This document shows positions 34,781 to 44,664 of a stretch of DNA of 64,000 bases, piece by piece. Below the pieces are notes generated by a model. It was not told the DNA's origin and ran no database searches. It worked only from the letters and a program-made list of their open reading frames with translations. The stretch is taken from assembly GCF_008365405.1 (NCBI RefSeq), contig NZ_QOKV01000003.1, positions 124,001 to 188,000 on the forward strand, written 5' to 3'. A program made the translations under genes and the position numbers. The stretch comes from Azospirillum brasilense. Lineage in GTDB: Bacteria > Pseudomonadota > Alphaproteobacteria > Azospirillales > Azospirillaceae. Each line of letters opens with the position of its first letter. Position 1 is the stretch's first letter.

Positions 34781-35581
34781 ATGGATCAATGCGCAAAACA
34801 GCACGCCATCCGGGCCGAGACCCTGACCAAACGCTACGGCACCGCCCGGTCCGGCGAGGTCACCGCCGTGGACGGCATCTCCTTCACCGTGGCGGCGGGG
34901 TCGGTTACCGGGCTCCTTGGCGGCAACGGGGCCGGCAAGACGACGACCATCTCCATGCTGCTCGGGCTTCTGCTGCCGACCTCCGGCACGGTGGAGGTGC
35001 TGGGGGTGGACATGGTGCGCCACCGCCACGCGGCGCTGCCCCGCATGAACTTCTCCTCACCCTATGTGGAGCTGCCGCACCGGCTGACCGTGCGGGAGAA
35101 CCTGACCGTCTACGGCCATCTCTACGGGCTGAAGGGAGTGAAGCGGCGGGTGGAGGAGTTGGCCGAGCATCTGGAGCTGACCCGTTTCCTGGAGCGTCCC
35201 TCCGGCGGGCTGTCGGCGGGGCAGAAGACGCGGGTGGCGCTGGCCAAGGCGCTGCTCAACCGGCCGGAGCTTCTGCTGCTGGACGAGCCGACCGCCTCGC
35301 TCGACCCCGACACGGCGGACTGGATCCGCACCTATCTGGAGCGCTACCGCCTGGAGTCCGGGGCCACCATCCTGCTCGCCTCCCACAACATGCTGGAGGT
35401 GGAGCGGCTGTGCGACGACGTGCTGGTGATGCGCCAGGGGCGGATCGTCGACCGCGGGTCGCCATCGGGGCTGCTGGCCCGCTATGGACGGACCTCGCTG
35501 GAGGACGTGTTCCTCGACATCGCCCGCGACCGCGCCAACGGGGAAGACGCCCGCCGGGAGGCCGCCGATGCCGCCGAGTGA
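34781..35581 (+). CDS. ABC transporter ATP-binding protein (exporter type)
   Basis: A 266-residue ATPase with Walker A GGNGAGKTT (47-55), signature LSAGQ (144-148), Walker B LLLLDEP (164-170) and a SHNMLEVERLCDDV switch region. Sequence style is that of ABC-2 type exporters for drugs, lipids or polysaccharides. The ATG at 34781 (MDQCAKQH) is preferred over an upstream in-frame start. Its 3' end overlaps the permease gene by 14 bp. It is divergent from regB. Confidence 0.9.
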   Translation: MDQCAKQHAIRAETLTKRYGTARSGEVTAVDGISFTVAAGSVTGLLGGNGAGKTTTISMLLGLLLPTSGTVEVLGVDMVRHRHAALPRMNFSSPYVELPHRLTVRENLTVYGHLYGLKGVKRRVEELAEHLELTRFLERPSGGLSAGQKTRVALAKALLNRPELLLLDEPTASLDPDTADWIRTYLERYRLESGATILLASHNMLEVERLCDDVLVMRQGRIVDRGSPSGLLARYGRTSLEDVFLDIARDRANGEDARREAADAAE

Positions 35582-36404
35582 CGCCGTCGTGATGGTGCAT
35601 TCCAACCCCGCCTTCTCGCTGCGCCGGGTCGGGGCGATGGTGCTGCGCTACTGGTATCTGCTGCGCGGCTCCTGGCCGCGCTTCCTGGAGCTGGCCTACT
35701 GGCCGACCATGCAGATGATCCTGTGGGGCTACATCAACCAGTTCATGGCCTCCTCCAGCGCCTGGGTGGCGCAGGGGGCGGGGGTGCTGGTCAGCGCGGT
35801 GCTGCTGTGGGACGTGCTGTTCCGCGGGCAGCTCGGCGTCTCGGTGTCCTTCCTGGAAGAGATGTGGTCGCGCAACCTCGGCCACCTGTTCGTCAGCCCG
35901 TTGCGCCCCGGCGAATGGGTGGCGGCGCTGTTCGGGATGAGCCTGATCCGCACCGTCATCGGCGTCGTCCCGGCGGCGCTGCTGGCGATCCCGCTGTTCG
36001 GCTATTCGCTGTTCGACCTCGGGCTGCCGCTGGCCGGCTTCTTCGCCAACCTGATCGTCTTCGGCTGGTCGCTGGGGCTGGTCATCGTGGCGCTGATCCT
36101 GCGCTACGGCATGGGGGCGGAAGGGCTGGCCTGGATCGTCGTCTTCATGCTGGCCCCGGTCAGCGCCGTCTATTACCCGGTCAGCGTCCTGCCGGGCTGG
36201 CTGCAATGGGTGGCGCTGTCGCTGCCCTCCGCCCACGTCTTCGAGGGGATGCGCGCCATCCTGTTCGACGGCACGATGCGCTGGGACCATCTGGCCTGGG
36301 CGGTGGGGCTGAACGCGCTGTTCATGGGGCTGTGCAGCGCCGCCTTCCTCTATTCCTTCCATCAGGCGCGGGTGCGCGGGGCGTTGCTGCAAACGGGAGA
36401 GTGA
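35568..36404 (+). CDS. ABC-2 type transporter permease
   Basis: A 278-residue membrane protein with six predicted helices in the ABC-2 layout, including SLIRTVIGVVPAALLAIPL and the FMLAPVSAVYYPVSVLPGWL segment just before the last helices, typical of drug/polysaccharide exporters such as NodJ or KpsM relatives. It works with the ATPase encoded immediately upstream, overlapping by 14 bp. The substrate is unknown; the distance from the polysaccharide locus (about 4 kb) argues neither way. Met at 35568 follows CGGGAG. Confidence 0.85.
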   Translation: MPPSDAVVMVHSNPAFSLRRVGAMVLRYWYLLRGSWPRFLELAYWPTMQMILWGYINQFMASSSAWVAQGAGVLVSAVLLWDVLFRGQLGVSVSFLEEMWSRNLGHLFVSPLRPGEWVAALFGMSLIRTVIGVVPAALLAIPLFGYSLFDLGLPLAGFFANLIVFGWSLGLVIVALILRYGMGAEGLAWIVVFMLAPVSAVYYPVSVLPGWLQWVALSLPSAHVFEGMRAILFDGTMRWDHLAWAVGLNALFMGLCSAAFLYSFHQARVRGALLQTGE

Positions 36405-36484
36405 CAAAAGGCGCCGGCCCTCGCCAGCACCGGTCAGCCGTGCTAGCGTCCCGGCCTCTTCGGACCGACAGCCAGAGCCCCGCC

Positions 36485-37612
36485 ATGACTCCCGTTTCCC
36501 CCGCCGCCCCGGTCACCCTCGCCGAGATCGCCGCCGCCCTGGGCGCGGCGCTGGAGGGCGACGGCACCCTGCGCATCGCCCGCGCCGTCCATCCGTCGGA
36601 GGCCGAGGGGCCGGAGGATCTGGCGCTCGCCATGGAAAAGGGCATGACGGAGCTGCTCGCCGGCGGCAAGGCCGTCGCCGCCGTGATCGCGGAAGGGGCG
36701 GAGGTGCCGGCCAACCTCAAGGGCTGGCTCGTCGTCAAGCGCCCGCGCTTCGCCATGGCCGGCCTGACCACCGTCTTCGAAAAGCCGGTCCATGCCGAGC
36801 CGGGTGTCCACCCCGCCGCCTTCGTGGCGCCGGAGGCCATTCTGGGGGCGGGCGTGTCGGTCGGTCCCTTCGCCTATGTCGGGCCGAGGGCGGTGCTGGG
36901 CGAGGGCGTGATCGTCATGCCGCACGCCACGGTCGGGGCTGAGGCGGTGATCGGCAAGGACTGCCTGCTGCACCCCGGCGCCCGCATCGGCGAGCGGGTG
37001 GTGATGGGCGAGCGCTGCATCATCCACCCCAACGCCGCGGTCGGCAACGACGGCTTCAGCTTCGTGACGCCCGAGCCGGGCAGCGTCGAATCGGCCAAGG
37101 CGACGGGCAAGGTGGTCGGCACCAACGTGCTGATCCACCGCGTGAACTCCATCGGCACGGTGATCCTGGGCGACGACGTGGAGGTCGGGGCGAACGCCAC
37201 CATCGACCGCGGCACCATCACGGCGACCCGCATCGGCTCGGGCACCAAGATCGACAACCTGGTGCAGATCGGCCACAACGTGCAGATTGGCACCAACTGC
37301 ATGCTGTGCGGCCATGTCGGCATCGCCGGCAGCACGACCATCGGCGACCGCGTGGTGCTGGCCGGCAAGGTCGGCGTGGCCGACCATGTGAAGATCGGCA
37401 ACGACGCGGTGGTGGCGGCGAATTCCGGCGTGGGGACGGACATCCCGGCGAAGGCCGTCTACATGGGCTACCCGGCGGTGCCGCGCGACCGCGCCTTCGA
37501 CCAGTACAAGGGGCTGGCCCGACTGAAGCGGATGCACGCGGACGTGACCGACCTGAAGAAGCGGGTCGGGGCGCTGGATGGCGGCGGGAAGCCGGTGGCC
37601 GAGGAGAAGTGA
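36485..37612 (+). CDS. lpxD: UDP-3-O-acylglucosamine N-acyltransferase
   Basis: LpxD adds the second acyl chain to UDP-3-O-acylglucosamine in lipid A synthesis. The 375-residue protein has the N-terminal uridine-binding domain (LAMEKGMTELL), a long left-handed beta-helix of hexapeptide repeats, and the catalytic region KIDNLVQIGHNVQIG with His264 in the place of E. coli His239. A C-terminal charged helix ends in PVAEEK. It stands alone here, away from the usual bamA-lpxD-fabZ-lpxA cluster, so it may be a second copy. Confidence 0.88.
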   Translation: MTPVSPAAPVTLAEIAAALGAALEGDGTLRIARAVHPSEAEGPEDLALAMEKGMTELLAGGKAVAAVIAEGAEVPANLKGWLVVKRPRFAMAGLTTVFEKPVHAEPGVHPAAFVAPEAILGAGVSVGPFAYVGPRAVLGEGVIVMPHATVGAEAVIGKDCLLHPGARIGERVVMGERCIIHPNAAVGNDGFSFVTPEPGSVESAKATGKVVGTNVLIHRVNSIGTVILGDDVEVGANATIDRGTITATRIGSGTKIDNLVQIGHNVQIGTNCMLCGHVGIAGSTTIGDRVVLAGKVGVADHVKIGNDAVVAANSGVGTDIPAKAVYMGYPAVPRDRAFDQYKGLARLKRMHADVTDLKKRVGALDGGGKPVAEEK

Positions 37613-37628
37613 GGGGGATGGGGGGCGC

Positions 37629-37740
37629 TTGCCCCCTCCCTAACCCTCCCCCGCTGCGCAGGGGAGGGGATCAAGCTCCCTCTCCTGCGATAGCGGGGGA
37701 GGGAAGGGGCCCATGCGAAGCATGGGAAGGGTGGGGCAAA
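37629..37740. repeat. ccctcccccgc-type palindromic repeat, paired
   Basis: The left unit CTTGCCCCCTCCCTAACCC plus CCGCTGCGCAGGGGAGGGG, and an inverted right unit ending GGGTGGGGCAAA. The two halves are joined by TCAAGCTCCCTCTCC. A small extra hairpin, CCATGCGAAGCATGG, lies in the right half. It fills the convergent gap between lpxD and the PPOX-fold gene. Confidence 0.75.
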
Positions 37741-37759
37741 GACTGCCTCTTTCATGCCC

Positions 37760-38269
37760 TTACTGGAACGCGATCTTCGCGTGATCGCCCGGCTTCGGCG
37801 GTTCGCCGGTGATCTTCGCCTTCACATAGCCGTAGGCGTAGACCATCGCGCTCGACGGGCTGTCCCAATATTCCGCCCGATCGACGCTGACCTTCAGCAG
37901 CGCGAGATCGGGGTCGTCCACCCCCTGTGGGAACCAGGTGGACAGGATGTCCCGCCACAGGAAGCGGATCTTGTCGCGGTCGCGCACCGTCTCCGCCACG
38001 CCGGACACCGACACGTAATCCTGCTTGTCGGGATCGGCGTAGGACAGGTTGACGCGCCAATGCGTCTTCAGTTCATGGACCTTCGGCGAGTCGGCCCGCG
38101 TAAAGAACCACAAGGTTCCATCGTCGAATCCCGCGTGCGGCAGGGTGGCCATCGGGCGGGAGTGCAAAATGCCGTTCTCGTCCAGCGTCGTCATCATGCA
38201 GATGCGGACGCCCTTGATCATGCCCCAGAGCTTCTCGGCGGCCTCGCGATCGTCAGCGCTTCTTGCCAT
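37760..38269 (-). CDS. pyridoxamine 5'-phosphate oxidase-fold (general stress protein 26-like) protein
   Basis: A 169-residue flavin-binding split-barrel protein. MTTLDENGILHSRPMAT, LWFFTRADSPKVHEL and VSVSGVAETVRDRDK match the general-stress PPOX-like group, and a WFPQGVDDPDLALLKVSV segment follows. Members bind FMN or a related cofactor and many have no defined reaction. It stands alone between lpxD (convergent) and cobC. Confidence 0.82.
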   Translation of the reverse strand: MARSADDREAAEKLWGMIKGVRICMMTTLDENGILHSRPMATLPHAGFDDGTLWFFTRADSPKVHELKTHWRVNLSYADPDKQDYVSVSGVAETVRDRDKIRFLWRDILSTWFPQGVDDPDLALLKVSVDRAEYWDSPSSAMVYAYGYVKAKITGEPPKPGDHAKIAFQ

Positions 38270-38305
38270 GGTCTGACCCTCTATTGGTAGCCCAACGGAG
38301 TCCGG

Positions 38306-38935
38306 TCAACGCCCGCTGCCCGGAAAGGTTCCGAGCGCGTTCAGGGCCGCGACCGACCAGGAGCCGCCCCCCACGTCGCCGCTATAATGGTCGATCCGCG
38401 ACAGCGACAGCGGCGCCACCGCCAGCCGCAGCGCCGCCCGAGGCGCCAGATCCAGCGCGAGCGCCAGCGCCGCGCGAATCGACCCGCCATGGATCACCGC
38501 CACGATGTCGCGCCCGGCGTAGAGGTCGGTCAGCCGGGCGACGGCGCCGGCCACCCGCTCCATCACCGCCTTGAAGCTCTCGCCGTCCGGCGGGGCCTCT
38601 GTCGCCGGGTCTCTCCAGAATCGGCGCGCCTCCTCGGGATGCAACTCCGCCACGTCGTCATGGGACAGCCCTTCCCAGCGGCCGAAATCCTGTTCGGCCA
38701 GCGCCCGCTCGACCAGCGCCATGTCGCTGCCGGGCAGCCGCAGCGCCGCCGCCGTCTGGCGCGTGCGGCGCAGGTGCGAGGTCACCCAAACCGCCTGCGG
38801 GGGCAGCCGCGCCGCCAGCGCCGCCAGCGCGTCGGAATCGCCGGTGTCGGCGGCGGGATCGCTTCGCCCGTAGATCACGTTTCCCGGATTCGGGACGGGT
38901 GCGTGGCGGATGAGCCACCAGCGAGTGTTTTTCAT
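38306..38935 (-). CDS. cobC: histidine phosphatase, probable alpha-ribazole phosphatase
   Basis: CobC-type phosphatases dephosphorylate alpha-ribazole phosphate in the lower-ligand branch of cobalamin synthesis. The 209-residue protein has the RHAPVPNPG motif (His11, catalytic) in place of RHG, LRRTRQTAAAL, and the second His in VIHGGSIRAALA. The start overlaps the cobS stop by 4 bp (ATGA), and cobT is divergent nearby, which supports the cobalamin role over a general phosphatase. Confidence 0.82.
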   Translation of the reverse strand: MKNTRWWLIRHAPVPNPGNVIYGRSDPAADTGDSDALAALAARLPPQAVWVTSHLRRTRQTAAALRLPGSDMALVERALAEQDFGRWEGLSHDDVAELHPEEARRFWRDPATEAPPDGESFKAVMERVAGAVARLTDLYAGRDIVAVIHGGSIRAALALALDLAPRAALRLAVAPLSLSRIDHYSGDVGGGSWSVAALNALGTFPGSGR

Positions 38936-39711
38936 GCAACAGTCGCGGCCAGGGTGAGCAGAATGGCGGCCTCCGCCACCTGCTGGGCGGCGCCGAACAC
39001 GTCGCCGGTGTGGCCGCCGATCTGCCGCCGCGCCTGCCACGCCACCGCCGCGACCGCCGAAATCGAGACCAGAATCGCGGCAATGGCCAGCCCCTTTAGA
39101 GCCGCCACGGCCACGGCCAGTGCCAGGACGAGCGACAGGGCCACCGTGCCGGGCGACGGACGGCCCTGGCGGGCGGCGAGGCCGTCGGCGCGGGCCGGGT
39201 CCATGAATCGGGCGACCGCCGCCATGCCGCCGCGCGACAGGGCGCCCGAGGCGAGCAGGGCGGGGATGACGATGCGCGGTTCGGCCAGCGCCGCCAGCGC
39301 CGAGGCGCGGACCGTGACCGAGAAGACGATGGCGAGCACGCCGTAGCTGCCGACCCGGCTGTCGCGCATGATCTCCAGCTTGCGAGCCTTGTCGCGCCCG
39401 CCGCCGAAGCCGTCGGCGACGTCGGCCGCCCCGTCCTCGTGCAGGGCGCCGGTCAGCCAAACCATGGCGGCCAGCGCCAGCAGCGCCGCCGGCAGCGGCG
39501 GCAGATGGGCCAGCGCGGCCAGCCCATAGGCGGCGCCGCCGAACAGACCGACCCCGGCGCCGACCAGGGGAAACCAGCCCATGGCGCGGGCGTGGGCGTC
39601 CCCGGCCAGCGGGCCGGACAGGCGCAGCGGCAGCCGCGTCAGGAAGACGACGGCCAGCGCCAGATCGCTGATCCAGCGGGAGACGGGCGGGGCGGGGGAT
39701 TCCTCAAGCAT
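38932..39711 (-). CDS. cobS: adenosylcobinamide-GDP ribazoletransferase (cobalamin synthase)
   Basis: CobS joins adenosylcobinamide-GDP and alpha-ribazole at the inner membrane, the last major step of cobalamin assembly. The 259-residue membrane protein contains FLTRLPL, GWFPLVGAGVGL, the metal-binding TGALHEDGAADVADGFGGG and DSRVGSYGV, all conserved. The ATG at 39711 (LEESPAPP) gives the family length; the upstream extension does not fit. It is coupled to cobC and divergent from cobT. Confidence 0.93.
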   Translation of the reverse strand: MLEESPAPPVSRWISDLALAVVFLTRLPLRLSGPLAGDAHARAMGWFPLVGAGVGLFGGAAYGLAALAHLPPLPAALLALAAMVWLTGALHEDGAADVADGFGGGRDKARKLEIMRDSRVGSYGVLAIVFSVTVRASALAALAEPRIVIPALLASGALSRGGMAAVARFMDPARADGLAARQGRPSPGTVALSLVLALAVAVAALKGLAIAAILVSISAVAAVAWQARRQIGGHTGDVFGAAQQVAEAAILLTLAATVA

Positions 39712-39885
39712 GGCGCTTCGGAGTACGGCAACCCCAGGCCCGCCGCAACGGATAACAGCCCAGCAACGGATGACAGACCGGACGAGAGGCGCTTTGACAG
39801 CGGGTCGGGAATGGTCCAAGGTCGCGCCGCTTTTTTCATCGTTTCCCGATCACATCTTCTGCCGTCAGCGTCAGGACCCTTCGCC

Positions 39886-40914
39886 ATGAGCAACACGCAG
39901 CCCGCCATCACCTTCGAGGAAATCCGCGCGCTGGTGCGCAACCTGCCGGGGCCGGACCTCGACGCCGGCACGGCGGCCCTCCAGCGCGAACGGCAGCTCA
40001 CCAAGCCGGCGGGCGCGCTCGGCCGGCTGGAGGAGATCGCCCAGTGGATGGCGACGTGGCAGGGCCAGCACCCGGCGGAGGTGCGCCGCCCGCGCGTCGC
40101 CGTCTTCGCCGGCAACCACGGCGTCGCCGCCCGCGGCGTCTCGGCCTACCCGGCGGCGGTGACCGCCCAGATGGTCCAGAACTTCCAGAACGGCGGCGCC
40201 GCCGTGAACCAGCTCTGCGAGGTGGCCGACGCCGACCTGCGCGTCTACGAGCTGGACCTCGACACCCCCACCGCCGACTTCACCGAAGGCCCGGCGATGG
40301 GCGAGGAGGACTGCTGCCAAGCCATGGCCTACGGCATGATGGCCGTGGAGACGGGCGTCCAGCTTCTGGCGCTCGGCGAGATGGGCATCGGCAACTCCAC
40401 GGCGGCGGCGGCGCTCTGCCACGCGCTGTTCGGCGGCGAGGCCAAGGACTGGACGGGCCGCGGCACCGGCGTGGACGACGAGGGGCTGGCCCGCAAGGTT
40501 GCCGCCGTCGAGGCCGGCCTGGCCGCCAACCCGCAGGCCAAGGATGACCCGTTCGAGGCGCTGCGCTGCTTCGGCGGCTATGAGCTGGCGGCCATCGCCG
40601 GCGCCATCCTGGCCGCCCGCATGGCGCGGGTGCCGGTGCTGCTCGACGGCTACGCCTGCACGGCGGCGGCGGCGGTGCTGTTCAAGGCCGACCGCCGGGC
40701 GCTCGACCATTGCATGGTCGCCCACCGCTCGGTCGAGCCGGGCCACGACCATCTGCTCGCCGCCATTGGCAAGGAGCCGCTGCTCGATCTGGGGATGCGT
40801 CTGGGCGAGGGCTCGGGCGCCGCGTTGGCGATCAACATCGTGAAGTCGGCCTGCGCCTGCCACGCCGGCATGGCGACCTTCGCCGACGCGGGCGTCAGCA
40901 CCCGCGGGGTGTGA
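39886..40914 (+). CDS. cobT: nicotinate-nucleotide--dimethylbenzimidazole phosphoribosyltransferase
   Basis: CobT makes alpha-ribazole phosphate from dimethylbenzimidazole and nicotinate mononucleotide. The 342-residue protein shows LTKPAGALGRLE, VFAGNHGVAARGVSAYP, GEMGIGNST and the catalytic glutamate in MRLGEGSGAALA (about residue 308). It is divergent from cobS-cobC across a 174-bp gap, in which I see no cobalamin riboswitch. The three genes cover lower-ligand activation and attachment. Confidence 0.95.
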   Translation: MSNTQPAITFEEIRALVRNLPGPDLDAGTAALQRERQLTKPAGALGRLEEIAQWMATWQGQHPAEVRRPRVAVFAGNHGVAARGVSAYPAAVTAQMVQNFQNGGAAVNQLCEVADADLRVYELDLDTPTADFTEGPAMGEEDCCQAMAYGMMAVETGVQLLALGEMGIGNSTAAAALCHALFGGEAKDWTGRGTGVDDEGLARKVAAVEAGLAANPQAKDDPFEALRCFGGYELAAIAGAILAARMARVPVLLDGYACTAAAAVLFKADRRALDHCMVAHRSVEPGHDHLLAAIGKEPLLDLGMRLGEGSGAALAINIVKSACACHAGMATFADAGVSTRGV

Positions 40915-40920
40915 GTCGCA

Positions 40921-41014
40921 TTTTCCCCCTCCCCGACCCTCCCCCGCTGTCGTGGGAGAGGGGGCTTGATCCCCTCCACCGCGAAGCGGGGGAGGGTTAG
41001 GGAGGGGGCAAAAG
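40921..41014. repeat. ccctcccccgc-type palindromic repeat, paired
   Basis: A clear inverted pair: TTTTCCCCCTCCCCGACCC with CCCCCGCT on the left and AGCGGGGGAGGG with TTAGGGAGGGGGCAAAA on the right, with a TGATCCCCTCC spacer. It fills the 104-bp convergent gap between cobT and the membrane-protein gene and may terminate both transcripts. Confidence 0.8.
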
Positions 41015-41018
41015 CTCC

Positions 41019-41588
41019 TTACAGCAGCCCGTCGGCGAAATCCGTGATCAGCGCCGACAGGAACAGGTCGAGCAGGACCAGAACCGCCGCCGCGACGCCG
41101 GAGATGTCCAGCGCCGTGCGCATGACGAACCACTGGTAGGTCAGCATCGCCAGCATGATGCCGAACACCAGCCCTTCGGAGATCGGGCCGGGCAGAATCC
41201 CCGTGGCGGCCAGGATCACCACCGGCAGATAGATGCTCATCTGCACGACCGACGACCAGTTGTAGGCGCACAGGAAATCGATGTAGCGGTTCTGCCGGTC
41301 CAGCAGCCCGCTCACCCCGTGCATGACCACGGGGAAGGCCGTCCAACTGATGACGTAGGCGATGGCCTCCACCACCACGAGCTGGAACAGCGGCGTGTCC
41401 GGCACCTGGCCCCACAGCCGGATCGCCAGCAGCAGCGTCCAGGCCGGGGCGACGATCACGGCGGCGTAGAAGGACTTCCACGCCCCTTCGGGGGTGCGGT
41501 CCAGATGCTGCAATCCGGTGGGGTCGAACCGGGCCAGGCGATAGGCGCCGAAGACGGAGGAGGCGACGTCCCGGGCGGTCAGCGGCAT
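41019..41588 (-). CDS. hypothetical inner-membrane protein (Yip1-like topology)
   Basis: A 189-residue protein with an N-terminal soluble part (LARFDPTGLQHLDRTPEGAWKSFYAA) and about five membrane helices. The arrangement resembles YIP1-domain proteins, but I could not match a firm motif. It starts 47 bp after the dapE stop and probably belongs to the dapD-dapE transcript. The function is unknown. Confidence 0.6.
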   Translation of the reverse strand: MPLTARDVASSVFGAYRLARFDPTGLQHLDRTPEGAWKSFYAAVIVAPAWTLLLAIRLWGQVPDTPLFQLVVVEAIAYVISWTAFPVVMHGVSGLLDRQNRYIDFLCAYNWSSVVQMSIYLPVVILAATGILPGPISEGLVFGIMLAMLTYQWFVMRTALDISGVAAAVLVLLDLFLSALITDFADGLL

Positions 41589-41635
41589 GTTGCGGTCACC
41601 GGAGGGTGGTGGGAGCGGGCGGAAGGGGCCTTACG

Positions 41636-42814
41636 TCAACCGATCCGGTCGAAGACGTTCCGCAAAACCTCGCCGTAAATGTCGGTCAGGCGGGTCAGGT
41701 CGTCCAGCGCGGTGTGCTCGTCCACCTTGTGCATCGTCTGCCCGACGAGGCCGAACTCGACCACCGGGCAGAAATTCTTGATGAAGCGGGCGTCCGATGT
41801 GCCGCCGGTCGTCGAATATTCGGGACGGCGCCCGGTGACGCGCTCCGCGGCGTCCGCCACCAGCCCGGTCAGCGGGCCGGGCGGGGTCAGGAAGCTGTCG
41901 CCCGACACGAAATGGTCCAGATCGTAGGAGCCGCCCACCCCGTCGAGCCGCTCGCGCAGCCACGCCAGCAGCGTGTCGGCGGTGTGCAGGTCGTTGAAGC
42001 GGATGTTCAGCGTCGCCTTGCCCTGCGCCGGGATGACGTTGTGCGCCGGGTTGCCGACGTCGATGGTGGTCAGCTCCAGGTTCGACGGCTGGAAATGCGG
42101 GGTGCCGGCGTCCAGCGGTTCCGCCGTGATGGCGGCCAGCATGCGGGCCAGCCGGGGCAGCGGGTTGTCGGCCAGATGCGGGTAGGCGACATGCCCCTGC
42201 GCGCCGTGGACGGTCAGGAAGGCGGTCATGCTGCCTCGCCGCCCGATCTTGATCATGTCGCCCAGCGCCTTGGGGTTGGTCGGCTCCCCGACCACGCAGG
42301 CGTCGAGCGTCTCACCCTTGGCCTGCAACCAGTCCAGCACCTTGCGGGTGCCGTTGATGGCGACCCCTTCCTCGTCCCCCGTGATCAGCAGGCTGATCGA
42401 GCCCTTCGGCGCGCCGCCTGCTTTGACATGACGGGCCGCGGCGGCGACGAAGGCGGCGATGGCCCCCTTCATGTCCACCGCACCCCGGCCATAGAGGCGG
42501 CCGTTGTGGATCTCCGCGGCGAAGGGGTCGATGGACCAGCCCTTCAGCTCGCCGGGGGGCACCACGTCGGTGTGCCCGGCGAAGCAGAAGTTCGGCCCCT
42601 CCGTGCCCAGGCGGGCGTAGAGGTTGTCCACCGGCGCCGTGCCCTCCTCCTCGAACCGCAGGCGGTGGCAGACGAAGCCCAGCGGCGCCAGCGCCGCCTC
42701 CAGGACGCCGAGCGCGCCGCCGTCCTCGGGCGTCACGCTGGGGCAGCGGATCAGGGCCTGCGCCACCGCGACGGGATCGCAGGGGTCGAAGGAGGGAACG
42801 GCGGCGGTGCTCAT
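41636..42814 (-). CDS. dapE: succinyl-diaminopimelate desuccinylase
   Basis: DapE removes succinate from N-succinyl-LL-diaminopimelate in lysine and peptidoglycan-precursor synthesis. The 392-residue M20 metallopeptidase-fold enzyme has [12 protein letters not shown] (first zinc His), [12 protein letters not shown] (bridging Asp), TGDEEG (catalytic Glu-Glu), GGTSDARF and a C-terminal [13 protein letters not shown] with the last zinc His. Its ATG is 19 bp after the dapD stop. Confidence 0.96.
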   Translation of the reverse strand: MSTAAVPSFDPCDPVAVAQALIRCPSVTPEDGGALGVLEAALAPLGFVCHRLRFEEEGTAPVDNLYARLGTEGPNFCFAGHTDVVPPGELKGWSIDPFAAEIHNGRLYGRGAVDMKGAIAAFVAAAARHVKAGGAPKGSISLLITGDEEGVAINGTRKVLDWLQAKGETLDACVVGEPTNPKALGDMIKIGRRGSMTAFLTVHGAQGHVAYPHLADNPLPRLARMLAAITAEPLDAGTPHFQPSNLELTTIDVGNPAHNVIPAQGKATLNIRFNDLHTADTLLAWLRERLDGVGGSYDLDHFVSGDSFLTPPGPLTGLVADAAERVTGRRPEYSTTGGTSDARFIKNFCPVVEFGLVGQTMHKVDEHTALDDLTRLTDIYGEVLRNVFDRIG

Positions 42815-42833
42815 CGTGCGGTCTTCCCCGGCG

Positions 42834-43676
<843 letters not shown>

Positions 43677-43712
43677 GGCGGCATTCGCTGGGCTGTCTGT
43701 TCGAGGGTTCGG

Positions 43713-43742
43713 AACATGGGCCGGGCCGCGCCGCCTTGTCAA
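43713..43742 (-). promoter_or_regulatory. candidate promoter of dapD
   Basis: On the minus strand a perfect TTGACA (43742-43737) is followed after 18 bp by CATGTT (43718-43713), a weak -10. The pair ends 37 bp before the dapD ATG. The -35 match is strong; the -10 is only fair. Confidence 0.4.
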
Positions 43743-43799
43743 CGTTGCCTTGTTCTCAATGGGTTCCTACGGGGGGAAGAAGGGCCTTGCGGTCGCCGC

Positions 43800-44474
43800 T
43801 CAGCCCGCGATCTCCTCCAGCCAGGCCGGCAGGTCGTCCACGGTGTGGTCGATGTGGCTGCCGGTGCCGACTCCGCCCTGGTCGGGGCGGGCCCAGTCGG
43901 CCTCGCTGCGCACCCACACGGTCGTCATGCCCAGGGCGTGGGCGGGGACGAGGTTGCGGGCGATGTCCTCCACCATGCAGGCGCGGGCGGGATCGATGTC
44001 GTAGTGATCCACCAGGATGTCGTAGGGCCGCGGATCGGGCTTGGGCACATAGCCGGCCTCGACGATGCCGAAGGTCGCCTCGAAGCAGCCGTCGATGCCC
44101 AACTGGCGCGTCACGTTCTCGGCGTGGCGGACGGAACCGTTGGTGTAGATGATCTTGCGCCCCGGCAGCCGGTTCAGCGCGTCCGCCATGTCGGGGCAGG
44201 GGGCCACCGGGCTGACGTCGATGTCGTGCACGTAATCCAGAAAAGGCACAGGATCGACGTCGTGCTCCACCATCAGGCCGCGCAGCGTCGTTCCGTGCTC
44301 CCGGAAGAAGCGCTTCTGCATGACACGCGCTTCGTCGTAGGTGATGCCGAAATGCCCGGCGATGAAATCGCCGATGCGCCGGTCCACCTGGGCGAACAGG
44401 TTGCAGGAGGCGGGATAGAGGGTGTTGTCGAGGTCGAAGATCCAGACCCCGGTGTCGCGAAGGGAAGCCATCAT
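43800..44474 (-). CDS. HAD-family pyrimidine 5'-nucleotidase
   Basis: A 224-residue HAD hydrolase of the SDT1/pyrimidine-nucleotidase type. It has the nucleophile motif FDLDNTLYP (Asp14, Asp16), IIYTNGSVRHAENV (motif II Thr), KPDPRPYDIL (motif III Lys) and CMVEDIARNL (acidic motif IV). These enzymes dephosphorylate UMP/CMP or related phosphates. The start has two adjacent ATG codons (44474 and 44471) without a clear Shine-Dalgarno. Confidence 0.85.
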   Translation of the reverse strand: MMASLRDTGVWIFDLDNTLYPASCNLFAQVDRRIGDFIAGHFGITYDEARVMQKRFFREHGTTLRGLMVEHDVDPVPFLDYVHDIDVSPVAPCPDMADALNRLPGRKIIYTNGSVRHAENVTRQLGIDGCFEATFGIVEAGYVPKPDPRPYDILVDHYDIDPARACMVEDIARNLVPAHALGMTTVWVRSEADWARPDQGGVGTGSHIDHTVDDLPAWLEEIAG

Positions 44475-44664
44475 GGGCTGAAGAATGGGGCTTCGCCGGT
44501 CCGCCCGCAAGGCGCTTCGCCGCATGGCCCGTTTCCGCTCCGGAACGGCATTGCTTTCAATGAGTGGTTGCGTATGGCAGCCGCCCGGGCCGCCTGAAGA
44601 AAGATTCGGCGAAGAAACGCATTTTTCCGGTATACTCCGCCCCGCGCAGTCTCAGGTTCGCACC

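Noticed and set aside
35723..37612. A 629-codon frame that would fuse a permease shadow to LpxD
   Set aside because: The first 254 codons are an out-of-frame reading of the ABC permease; LpxD starts at its own ATG at 36485.
39712..39885. Cobalamin riboswitch between cobS and cobT
   Set aside because: No conserved B12-box-like sequence could be seen; only ordinary G+C-rich sequence.
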